Shown here: in pieces, positions 8,974-15,532 of the stretch
Layout of the letters: the number at the start of each line of letters is the position of its first letter
Numbering within the stretch: the first letter of the stretch is position 1
From: JAQIBY01 sp964418565
Lineage (GTDB): Bacteria; Bacteroidota; Bacteroidia; Bacteroidales; ML635J-15
DNA length: 19,727 bases
Direction of reading: 5' to 3'
Assembly: GCA_964418565.1 (NCBI GenBank)
Contig: CAYQMB010000053.1
Location: 1 to 19,727, forward strand
Translations under genes and position numbers: made by a program
The notes under the pieces: model-generated
Database searches by the model: none
What the model saw: only the letters and a program-made list of their open reading frames with translations
Told to the model about the DNA's origin: nothing

Positions 8974-9435
8974 ATGGAAAAAAGAAAAGAACTTACTGTA
9001 AGTGCCATTAAAAACGGAACAGTCATTGACCATATTCCGGCAGATCGTTTGTTTAAGGTACTGTCCATTCTCAACATTGATGTAATGAACAGCACCATTA
9101 CCATTGGCAACAACCTTGAGTCTAAGCGTCTGGGCCGCAAAGGAATTATAAAGATTTCCGAGCAGCAGCCATCTATGGATGACATCAACAAAATCGCTCT
9201 GATTGCTCCTGCAGCCCGTATTAACATCATTGAAGATTATAATGTTGTAGAAAAGAACCAGGTGGAAATACCGGAAAACATTCGTGGTATTTTTAAATGC
9301 ATGAATCCCAAGTGCATCACCAATCATGAAGATATGCCCACCCGCTTTGATGTTGTTGAAAAAAATGGTAAATTGCAGTTGAAGTGTCATTATTGTGAAA
9401 AACATACTGACCAGGAACATTTTGAAACCATTTAA
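8974..9435 (+). CDS. pyrI: Aspartate carbamoyltransferase regulatory chain
   Basis: A 153-residue ATCase regulatory subunit. The N-terminal allosteric domain (about 1-95) begins with the nucleotide-binding pattern KELTVSAIKNGTVIDHIP and has the conserved KVLSIL and NLESKRLGRKGIIKI strands. The C-terminal zinc domain carries the four structural cysteines at 109, 114, 138 and 141, at the same residue numbers as in the E. coli protein, and contacts the catalytic chains. This means effector control by ATP/CTP-type nucleotides is likely intact. It follows pyrB by 9 bp and its stop is separated from the serpin start by a single base, indicating translational coupling of a biosynthetic and a secreted gene. 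Confidence 0.98.
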   Translation: MEKRKELTVSAIKNGTVIDHIPADRLFKVLSILNIDVMNSTITIGNNLESKRLGRKGIIKISEQQPSMDDINKIALIAPAARINIIEDYNVVEKNQVEIPENIRGIFKCMNPKCITNHEDMPTRFDVVEKNGKLQLKCHYCEKHTDQEHFETI

Positions 9436-9436
9436 T

Positions 9437-10618
9437 ATGAAACATATCGGATTAAGTTTTGCCATCTGTGCGCTGCTGTGCTCAGGCAATGTTTGGGCCC
9501 AGGAAAAGCAAATTGAAAAAGCAAGTGAAGGCAACAATGAGTTCTGTTTTGATTTGCTGAATACCATTTGGGAGGAGGGTGAAAATGTTGCATTCAGCCC
9601 GTTTTCCATTAGCACAGCTATGGCAATGACTTATGACGGTGCTGCCTGGCGAACGAAATGGGATATCGCCAAAACCATGCGTTTTCAATGGTCAAGGAAG
9701 AAAAACCATGAGGCGTGGACCAGCATGCTCAACACATTTCGCCAGATGAAAACCCCATTATTCAAATGGGCTAATGCCGTGTGGGCTCAGAAAGATTATG
9801 GTTTTGATAAAGAATACCTGAATGGTCTGCAAGATTTCGATGCCCGCATTGATTATGTGGATTTCAAAAATACGACCGAAAGGGAAAAAGGTCGCAAAGC
9901 CATGAATCAATGGGTAGAATCAAAAACGGAAAACAAAATTCAGCATCTGATTCGTAAAACCAATATTGACCACCTAACCCGCATGGTACTCATTAATGCC
10001 ATCTACTTTAACGCCGACTGGAAATATCAGTTTGATCCTGAAAAAACACGGAAAAATCCCTTTAAAACCAGAACTGGTAAGGTTGAAACTGATTTCATGA
10101 CCATGAAAGCAGAACTGCCTTATGCAGATATGGATTACTGCTCGGCTGTTGAGCTGCCATATGCATCGGATCAGGTTTCCATGCTTGTAATGTTGCCTGC
10201 TGAAGGTTACAGCATGTCAGATATGCTGATCAGGCTGCATGAGGATGGTTTTAAATCTGAAGGATTTGAAGAAAAAAAGATGATGATAGGGCTTCCGAAA
10301 TTTAAGCTGAAAACCCGCTATGAAATGAAAAACACCCTTATATCAATGGGTATGGTTGCTCCCTTCTCCACCTATGCAAATTTCAGCGGCATGAATGGCA
10401 AACGCAATCTATTGATTGATGATGTCATTCATCAGGCATGCATAGAAATAGACGAAGAAGGGACCGAGGCTGCTGCAGCCACTGCAGTGGTTGTACGTGA
10501 AAAATCAGCAGCCAGACCCATGCAGTTTATAGCTGACAGGCCATTTGTTTTCCTGATCAGAGAACGCGTAGAAGGCAATATTTTATTTGCCGGTATCGTT
10601 GAAAATCCTGAATTATAA
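9437..10618 (+). CDS. Secreted serpin (serine protease inhibitor), probably inhibitory
   Basis: A 393-residue serpin. I chose the ATG at 9437, one base after the pyrI stop, because it gives a clean signal peptide (residues 1-22, ending NVWAQ); the in-frame ATG at 9395 lies inside pyrI and would bury it. Core serpin features are present: NVAFSPFSISTAMAMTYDGA, LINAIYFNADWKYQFDPEKT, SMLVMLPAE, and the C-terminal FIADRPFVFLIRE...GNILFAG. The hinge EEGTEAAAATA (from Glu340) has the small residues needed for loop insertion, so it should be a trapping inhibitor rather than a non-inhibitory relative. Counting 17 residues from the hinge Glu puts P1-P1' at Lys356-Ser357, pointing to trypsin-like targets, although the loop is about two residues longer than in antitrypsin, so P1 may shift. 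It acts in the periplasm or outside, protecting against its own or foreign proteases. Confidence 0.95.
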   Translation: MKHIGLSFAICALLCSGNVWAQEKQIEKASEGNNEFCFDLLNTIWEEGENVAFSPFSISTAMAMTYDGAAWRTKWDIAKTMRFQWSRKKNHEAWTSMLNTFRQMKTPLFKWANAVWAQKDYGFDKEYLNGLQDFDARIDYVDFKNTTEREKGRKAMNQWVESKTENKIQHLIRKTNIDHLTRMVLINAIYFNADWKYQFDPEKTRKNPFKTRTGKVETDFMTMKAELPYADMDYCSAVELPYASDQVSMLVMLPAEGYSMSDMLIRLHEDGFKSEGFEEKKMMIGLPKFKLKTRYEMKNTLISMGMVAPFSTYANFSGMNGKRNLLIDDVIHQACIEIDEEGTEAAAATAVVVREKSAARPMQFIADRPFVFLIRERVEGNILFAGIVENPEL

Positions 10619-10623
10619 ACACT

Positions 10624-11082
10624 ATGAAAGCAAAACGGTTAGCTTTAATCCTGTTCATTCTGTTTCTTGGTAACAACAGTGCGTTTAGCCAGTTTGGATA
10701 CAAACATGTCCACGATACCATTGATGGAGTTGCCATATCCTATAAATGGTCTCACAGCAAATGGTGGAAAAAATCCAGCCCGCTACAACTCAGGTTTAAA
10801 ATGAAAAACACAAATGATTATGATGTCCGGATCAAGTTTGAGCTGGCGTATATGATGAATCAGATAGTAAAGTTCAACAGTGGTGAGCTGGAGTCTGAAA
10901 TCAAAGGAGGCCGGGCTGTAACAGGCAAACTAAACGGCTTTTATTTTGAAACCGGCAAACTGAGTAATGAAGAAATCAAGTCGGATAAATTCAGCTGGGA
11001 TTTTCTCAAATATAAAGTTACGCCCTTAAAAGAAGACGACGAAGACAGTGAAGAAAGTTCCGCCGACAATGAAGAAAATTAA
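10624..11082 (+). CDS. Small exported protein of unknown function with acidic tail
   Basis: I do not recognise this 152-residue protein. A signal peptide (about residues 1-23, ending NSAFSQ) is followed by a compact, strand-rich domain of roughly 110 residues. It includes DGVAISYKWSHSKWWKK, QLRFKMKNTNDYDVRIKFEL and an ELESEIKGGRAVTGKLNGFYFE stretch; the alternating pattern and the 'expression of a mean-field between neighbours' N-D motif are reminiscent of small immunoglobulin-like or beta-sandwich domains that interact with other proteins. The last 20 residues are strongly acidic (KEDDEDSEESSADNEEN). There is no lipobox, so it is probably periplasmic or secreted. It starts 5 bp after the serpin stop and is surely co-transcribed with it. 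A role linked to the serpin is possible only by position. Confidence 0.75.
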   Translation: MKAKRLALILFILFLGNNSAFSQFGYKHVHDTIDGVAISYKWSHSKWWKKSSPLQLRFKMKNTNDYDVRIKFELAYMMNQIVKFNSGELESEIKGGRAVTGKLNGFYFETGKLSNEEIKSDKFSWDFLKYKVTPLKEDDEDSEESSADNEEN

Positions 11083-11113
11083 GATGAAATATTAACCTAA
11101 AACAATAAATATT

Positions 11114-11662
11114 ATGAAGAAAAGTCTTTTAGTATTATCCGCATTTCTGGCCATTTTTATGTTCAGTTGCCAGAACGGTGAGAATTCTGAGGAAAAATCT
11201 GAAGAACAAAAAACAGAAAAGAAAGCAGAAGCAGAAAACGATAACAATGAGAGCTCATGCTGTTCAGAAACTGTAGAATCCTGTGACGGAACCATTACAA
11301 CCGACAAGCTTCTGTCCAGGTTTGAAGAAAATGCAGAAGAGATGGAAGGAAAAGAAGTTTCTGTTTGCGGGAAAGTCACACATGTTTGTGTTCACAGTGG
11401 TAAACGCATGTTTCTTGGCACTTCAGGTGAGGAGGTTGTTATTGTAACATCAGAAGAAAAGTTCCCTGAAGAAAACATGGGTAAAAAAGTGGTTGTCACA
11501 GGCAAAATAAAGCTTGTGGAAGATGCTCACCAGCATGGTGAGGGTGAAGAAGATCACGAACACATTGATGACAAACAACACAAAGCTGCTGATAAGAGCC
11601 ATTTTGAAATTGAGACCATCAAGTGCAAGGTTTGTGAATGTGATCACTCCAAAGAATCATAA
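11114..11662 (+). CDS. Cys/His-rich lipoprotein with an OB-fold-like core
   Basis: A 182-residue lipoprotein of uncertain function. The signal peptide ends FMFSC (lipidated Cys19). A Glu/Lys-rich linker (about 20-47) leads to a first cysteine cluster at 49, 50 and 57. Residues about 60-133 look like a small OB-fold: MEGKEVSVCGKVTHVCVHSG, RMFLGTSGEEVVIV, and NMGKKVVVTGKIKL, similar in layout to tRNA_anti-like or DUF4920-type envelope domains. Then comes a His/acid-rich segment (139-163, His at 139, 141, 148, 150, 156, 163) and a final cluster KCKVCECDH with Cys171, 174, 176 and His178. Eight mature non-lipid cysteines and many histidines suggest metal binding, perhaps zinc or copper, or thiol chemistry. 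It is the last gene before the terminator. The family assignment is tentative. Confidence 0.8.
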   Translation: MKKSLLVLSAFLAIFMFSCQNGENSEEKSEEQKTEKKAEAENDNNESSCCSETVESCDGTITTDKLLSRFEENAEEMEGKEVSVCGKVTHVCVHSGKRMFLGTSGEEVVIVTSEEKFPEENMGKKVVVTGKIKLVEDAHQHGEGEEDHEHIDDKQHKAADKSHFEIETIKCKVCECDHSKES

Positions 11663-11681
11663 ACAGAATTCCATTTTAATC

Positions 11682-11714
11682 AAAAAAAAACCGCCTTTCG
11701 AGGCGGTTTTTTTT
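11682..11714. terminator. Bidirectional intrinsic terminator
   Basis: A run of nine A (11682-11690), a perfect GC-rich 6-bp stem CCGCCT/AGGCGG (11691-11696 and 11701-11706) closed by a TTCG tetraloop, and a run of eight T (11707-11714) form a strong rho-independent terminator that works in either direction. It lies between the convergent OB-fold lipoprotein (+, stop 11662) and HPt gene (-, stop 11713). The last bases of the T-run overlap the HPt stop codon. UUCG is an especially stable loop. Confidence 0.95.
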
Positions 11715-12066
11715 ATGTTTTATTGTCAAGGTATTCCTGGATTTGACTAACAGCAAGATCCACTTTCACCTTTAACTCATCCAGCCAGGCACGGTAGGTT
11801 TCTGTTTTTTCAGCATTGGCTGCCAGAATTTCCATCTCGTTAAATTCCTGTCGAATTTCTTCCATCCCCATGATGGCAACGGAAGACTTTGTCCGATGAG
11901 CCGTTTCACTCAACTTTTTCCAGTCTTCATTTTTAATGGCATCAGAGCATATGTCAAAATATTCAGGATAGCTCTCCTTAAATATATCAAACATTTCCTG
12001 CATTACGTCAGGATCATATCCTGTACGCTTGTTTAGCAGGGCCACGCTGAATAACTGCTCAGCCAT
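11713..12066 (-). CDS. Stand-alone HPt (histidine phosphotransfer) protein
   Basis: A 117-residue protein consisting of one HPt domain and nothing else. The diagnostic motif AHRTKSSVAIMGM places the phosphorylatable histidine at His57, followed by the Lys60 and Gly67 that are typical of four-helix HPt bundles. Flanking segments (YDPDVMQEMFDIFKESYPEY and the C-terminal YRAWLDELKVKVDLAVSQIQEYL) fit the remaining helices. HPt proteins carry phosphate between the receiver of a hybrid kinase and a separate response regulator. It lies 6 bp downstream of a LytTR regulator and its LytS-type kinase, which normally phosphotransfer directly. The nearest hybrid kinase is at 4354-7140. It is the last gene of its unit, with the stop codon inside the bidirectional terminator. 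Confidence 0.92.
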   Translation of the reverse strand: MAEQLFSVALLNKRTGYDPDVMQEMFDIFKESYPEYFDICSDAIKNEDWKKLSETAHRTKSSVAIMGMEEIRQEFNEMEILAANAEKTETYRAWLDELKVKVDLAVSQIQEYLDNKT

Positions 12067-12072
12067 TACAGA

Positions 12073-12783
12073 TTACCTTCTGACAAGACGTTTGTGAACA
12101 AATTTCTGCAGGAATTTCTCACGATATGAACGTCCAATGGGAATACGTGTATCCTGAACCACTACATCATCGCCATCAATCTCATCAATATGATTAACGT
12201 TAATAATGTATGATTTACTGGTACGGAAAAATACGGAATTCGGGAGACGTGAATGGATGGTTTTCACATTCATTGCTGTCATGTATTTTCCTTTGTTAGC
12301 ATGGAGGATTACATAATCCTTGAGACCTTCAATAAAGTAGATGTCATTGTAATTCAGCTTGATGTATTTCCGCTCGGATTTAACAAAGATAAAATCTTCG
12401 TTGAAATCAATAGCAGATGGCTCATCATGCATTTTCAATACATCTTCCACTTTGTTCACTGATCTGAGGAAACGATCCATTTTGATTGGTTTCACCAGGT
12501 AGTCAAGCACATCCAGTTCATAAGCTTCAACAGCATACTGCGGGTAAGCGGTTGTAACAATCACAATGGGTGGATGTTTCAGGCTACGGATAAAATCCAG
12601 ACCATTAAGTCCCGGCATTTCAATGTCGAGGAACATAATGTCTACATCATTTTCCTGTAAAAATTCATTCGCCTTCAAGGCGTTTTCAAAACTACCAAGG
12701 AGATCCAGGTTAGGAACTTCCTTAATGTTTAATTTCATTCCTTCTCTTGCGAGAGGTTCGTCATCAACTACAATACAATTCAT
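12073..12783 (-). CDS. LytTR-family response regulator
   Basis: A 236-residue response regulator. The receiver domain (about 1-120) has the acidic pair Asp7/Asp8 in VVDDEP, phospho-acceptor Asp53 in FLDIEMPG, Thr77/78 and Lys98 in LVKPI. The LytTR DNA-binding domain (about 130-232) shows FIFVKSERKYIKL, IYFIEGLKDYVILH, MNVKTIHSRL, FFRTSKSYIINVNHIDEI and IPIGRSYREKF, all standard for AgrA/LytR-type regulators that bind direct repeats upstream of target promoters. The gene begins 5 bp after the stop of the LytS-type kinase gene and ends 6 bp before the HPt gene. Its targets cannot be read from the window. Confidence 0.96.
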   Translation of the reverse strand: MNCIVVDDEPLAREGMKLNIKEVPNLDLLGSFENALKANEFLQENDVDIMFLDIEMPGLNGLDFIRSLKHPPIVIVTTAYPQYAVEAYELDVLDYLVKPIKMDRFLRSVNKVEDVLKMHDEPSAIDFNEDFIFVKSERKYIKLNYNDIYFIEGLKDYVILHANKGKYMTAMNVKTIHSRLPNSVFFRTSKSYIINVNHIDEIDGDDVVVQDTRIPIGRSYREKFLQKFVHKRLVRR

Positions 12784-12788
12784 GTTTT

Positions 12789-13826
12789 CTAAATTTTGGT
12801 TAGTACTAATTTCACATTATATTTATTCGTATTATCTGATATAATTAATCGGTAATCATTACCGTACAGTATATTTAAACGCTTTTTTAGATTACTTAAT
12901 CCAATGCCACCTGACTTCGTATCCTTTTCTACATTTACTTTACTATTTTCAATTTCAAATATAATACTATCCTCTAAAACATCCAAATTTATTTCGACTA
13001 AACTAATTTTTTGTGATGCAACCCCATATTTGCAGGCGTTTTCAACCAGCGGGAGGTATATAAATGGATATATATTCAGATTATTTAAATCACCCTTTTT
13101 TGTGATTTCAGCCTCAAATCCCGGTGTTTTAAGTTTATACAGATCAAGAAAATTCTCACAATTTTCCAATTCGTCTTTTAACGACACTTTTGTGTTTGCC
13201 TCTGTATACAAATGATATCTCAACACATCAGAAAGTGACTCCAGAAGGGATTTTGCTTTTTCGCGATCTGTACTTATCAACACATGCAGACCATTGAGGA
13301 AATTAAACAGCGTATGGGGATTAATCTCTTTGTGGAGACAATCCAACTCTCTTGTTGTAAGCTGTTTGTACAAATGTAAGGCTTCTTTTCTTTTATATCT
13401 CAGGCTGGCCCATATAAGCGAGATGGCATAGTATAAAAAAGAAATCATCACCTGAACATGCAGGACAAAAGGCATCGTTTTCAGGGTGCTGGGTGATACA
13501 AATTCCGGGTCATAATGAAGAACCAGCATTTTAACCCCTATAGAAATCAACGCAAGCAACCCAGACAGGATGAAAAACGAGAAATTTTTTCGTAAAAAAT
13601 ACAAGTAGGGAAAAATCACATAAGTCAATACGAGTATCACAACCGCATCCACGAAACAAATAAGGCCTAAACTAAGCAAGGTTGTTGCAAACCCTGAAAC
13701 TGTGAACAGCCAGAGGTTAATTGCCAGAAATGACAACCAGAACAACACGCGGTTTAATACCGGGAGGTCTTTTTTATGGTATTTCTGCCTTTTTACAGGG
13801 AAACCAAACTCCTTTTGCATAAACAT
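12789..13826 (-). CDS. LytS/YehU-type membrane sensor histidine kinase
   Basis: A 345-residue kinase of the His_kinase (PF06580) class. Four hydrophobic segments lie at about residues 24-44, 47-73, 82-104 and 119-141; there is no large extracytoplasmic domain. The phospho-acceptor region CLHKEINPHTLFNFLNGLHVL has His171. The family consensus is NPHFLFN, so the Phe after His is replaced by Thr here. The ATPase domain is short, as usual for the class, with N-box LPLVENACKYG (259-268) and GGIGLSNLKKRL (306-317). It partners with the LytTR regulator 5 bp downstream. The sequence starts MFMQ, so a start two codons in (13820) is possible. It is separated by 53 bp from the Omp85-like gene upstream and may have its own promoter. 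Confidence 0.94.
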   Translation of the reverse strand: MFMQKEFGFPVKRQKYHKKDLPVLNRVLFWLSFLAINLWLFTVSGFATTLLSLGLICFVDAVVILVLTYVIFPYLYFLRKNFSFFILSGLLALISIGVKMLVLHYDPEFVSPSTLKTMPFVLHVQVMISFLYYAISLIWASLRYKRKEALHLYKQLTTRELDCLHKEINPHTLFNFLNGLHVLISTDREKAKSLLESLSDVLRYHLYTEANTKVSLKDELENCENFLDLYKLKTPGFEAEITKKGDLNNLNIYPFIYLPLVENACKYGVASQKISLVEINLDVLEDSIIFEIENSKVNVEKDTKSGGIGLSNLKKRLNILYGNDYRLIISDNTNKYNVKLVLTKI

Positions 13827-13879
13827 TTCACCTTAACCAATTGCAATATTAATGATTTTTTACGTAAAACAAAATATTT

Positions 13880-15532
13880 TTAGAAATTGTTTACATATCC
13901 AATACCAATTCGGGACTGCCTCATATCTAAAAACGCATTTACTGAACGACCAACACCGTAATACAAGCGTAATCCCCCAAGGTTTGTTTCAATTAATGCT
14001 CCAATGCCCGCAGAAAAAGGATAAAACTCACCTCGAAACAGCCCAAACTCACTATAAACGATACCACTTTGGGCAAAAGCAAAAAGAGCAGATCTTTTAT
14101 CGGGGTAAAACAGAATTTCTGCTTCAGTCTGCCCATACCAGGGCACCCAAAAAGCAGATGATTGATATGATCGGAACAACATATCGCCACCAAGCCTGAA
14201 AAGCTCATTACGGTATAGGTTTTTTCCCGCAATCAACCCTGCATTCATGGATAATTTCAAACTCAATTGCGGAGCCAATGGCTGATAATGCACAACCTTA
14301 AGGCTTGCTTCAGCTTTAAAATCCCCCGTGAGTTGATTTGTACTGCGGGTTCCGGCCGCCAACATAATCCTGATATCCTGTCCTTTCCGGGGATTTACAG
14401 GATAATCCAGACGTCTGTATATCCAGGATAAACCCACAAGCCCGGACTGCACATCGCTCAGGTTATCAGTGCCTGTTGAAACCAGAGCGTTGTTCATGTC
14501 ATATTTATAAAACAACGCACTTTTTCCCAAGCCTCGTGTCAGGCTTAAACCACCTCTAAACCGAGTGTTAACAAAACTTGTATCCTTTTTTTCAAGCTGA
14601 AAGCCTGCTTCAACACCTATTCCTTTATATACCACAGGAAAATTCAAAGCCAGGTCAAGGTTTTGAGATTGCTTTTCCGGCGCTTCCCAGGAAAGCACCA
14701 AATGCTCAGCCTGCGAAAACACATTCACAAGCTGAAGATCAAGCTGACCGGTAAGGTAGAGGCTTGCCTCATCATCGCCGGGAAGGATTCCGGCAATACC
14801 GGAGAACCGGCTGGATTTGGTCTCCTTCAGAGGAACAACAATACGATAGGTTGAATCTGTAAATGTGAGATACCATGGATCTGACAATTCAGCAAACCCG
14901 ATCATTCCAATGCTTTCATCAAGGCCTTGCAGGTTCTTAGCGTTGTAAAGACTACCATCATTCAGCTTGCCGGCACTGGTAAGGACAGCCATGGGGAAAT
15001 CGTCAAAACCGGGCAACACAAACCCGTTAAACCTCAGCAGGTTGTTGTTATCAATATGGAAAAATGGTGAGAGCGTGTTATCCTTTGTTTTTTGCAATGA
15101 ATCCAGCCTCACCCCGGCTTGCGGATAATGCTGATTCAGTTTTTCCTGGGCGTTTTGCATCCATCGGTTCAGCAGCTCAGGTGAAGCCGGCTTATTTACC
15201 AGAGCGGCTGTATCCACCATAAGAACAAGGCTATCTGTTTCAGCTTCTACATTCACTGACCCAAAATGGAACACGTCACCCCTGTGATACCAGGCATATA
15301 TGGCAGTATCTGAGTAGCTCACACTGTCGTAACCTGCAAAGAAACAGCCTTTTTTCTGATCTTTTCTCTGAAATTCCCGTAAAACATTTGCAGCTACAGT
15401 GCTATCGTCCACCTCGGTCTGGTAAAGAAGCTCATGAGGCATCTCAGATGAATACAGACTAAGTTCAACCTGCCCTGATGCTGTCAGGGAAAGTACAAAC
15501 AAGGCAATGATAAAAGCAATCTGTCTATTCAA
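13880..15532 (-). CDS. Omp85/BamA-superfamily outer-membrane barrel protein
   Basis: A 550-residue exported protein with signal peptide (1-20, ending LTASG). The N-terminal 215 residues look like two POTRA-like modules: a first (about 83-160) with a long helix containing LLNRWMQNAQEKLNQHYPQAG, and a second (about 165-236) with the SLYNAKNLQGLDESIGMIGF helix and the closing strand YRIVVPLKE. From SRFSGIAGILPG onward the sequence is a 16-strand-type barrel. The Omp85 loop-6 signature appears as LFRLGGDMLFRSYQSSAF (residues 445-461), but with RSY in place of the usual RGY/RGF. It ends with Phe550 in GIGYVNNF. It is shorter than BamA (usually five POTRAs), closer to TpsB/TamA-like or small Omp85 proteins. 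Its start overlaps the DUF4831 stop by 8 bp, so the two may act together at the outer membrane. Substrate unknown. Confidence 0.82.
   Translation of the reverse strand: MNRQIAFIIALFVLSLTASGQVELSLYSSEMPHELLYQTEVDDSTVAANVLREFQRKDQKKGCFFAGYDSVSYSDTAIYAWYHRGDVFHFGSVNVEAETDSLVLMVDTAALVNKPASPELLNRWMQNAQEKLNQHYPQAGVRLDSLQKTKDNTLSPFFHIDNNNLLRFNGFVLPGFDDFPMAVLTSAGKLNDGSLYNAKNLQGLDESIGMIGFAELSDPWYLTFTDSTYRIVVPLKETKSSRFSGIAGILPGDDEASLYLTGQLDLQLVNVFSQAEHLVLSWEAPEKQSQNLDLALNFPVVYKGIGVEAGFQLEKKDTSFVNTRFRGGLSLTRGLGKSALFYKYDMNNALVSTGTDNLSDVQSGLVGLSWIYRRLDYPVNPRKGQDIRIMLAAGTRSTNQLTGDFKAEASLKVVHYQPLAPQLSLKLSMNAGLIAGKNLYRNELFRLGGDMLFRSYQSSAFWVPWYGQTEAEILFYPDKRSALFAFAQSGIVYSEFGLFRGEFYPFSAGIGALIETNLGGLRLYYGVGRSVNAFLDMRQSRIGIGYVNNF

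Noticed and set aside
9395..9436. Upstream in-frame ATG for the serpin
   Set aside because: It falls inside pyrI and would place 14 extra residues before a clear signal peptide.
8968..9615. Long minus-strand open frame of 215 codons over pyrI and the serpin start
   Set aside because: It lies wholly antisense to two well-supported genes and its translation has no recognisable domain and an unlikely composition.
13858..13869. Palindrome TTTTACGTAAAA upstream of the LytS-type kinase gene
   Set aside because: Short and AT-rich with no second copy seen; it could be an operator but chance is as likely. It is too short of GC to be a terminator of the Omp85 gene.
13870..13902. TATTTTG on the minus strand as a promoter for the LytS-type kinase gene
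   Set aside because: The -7 element is one base short of TAnnTTTG and the nearest TTG is about 23 bases away, so the match is poor.
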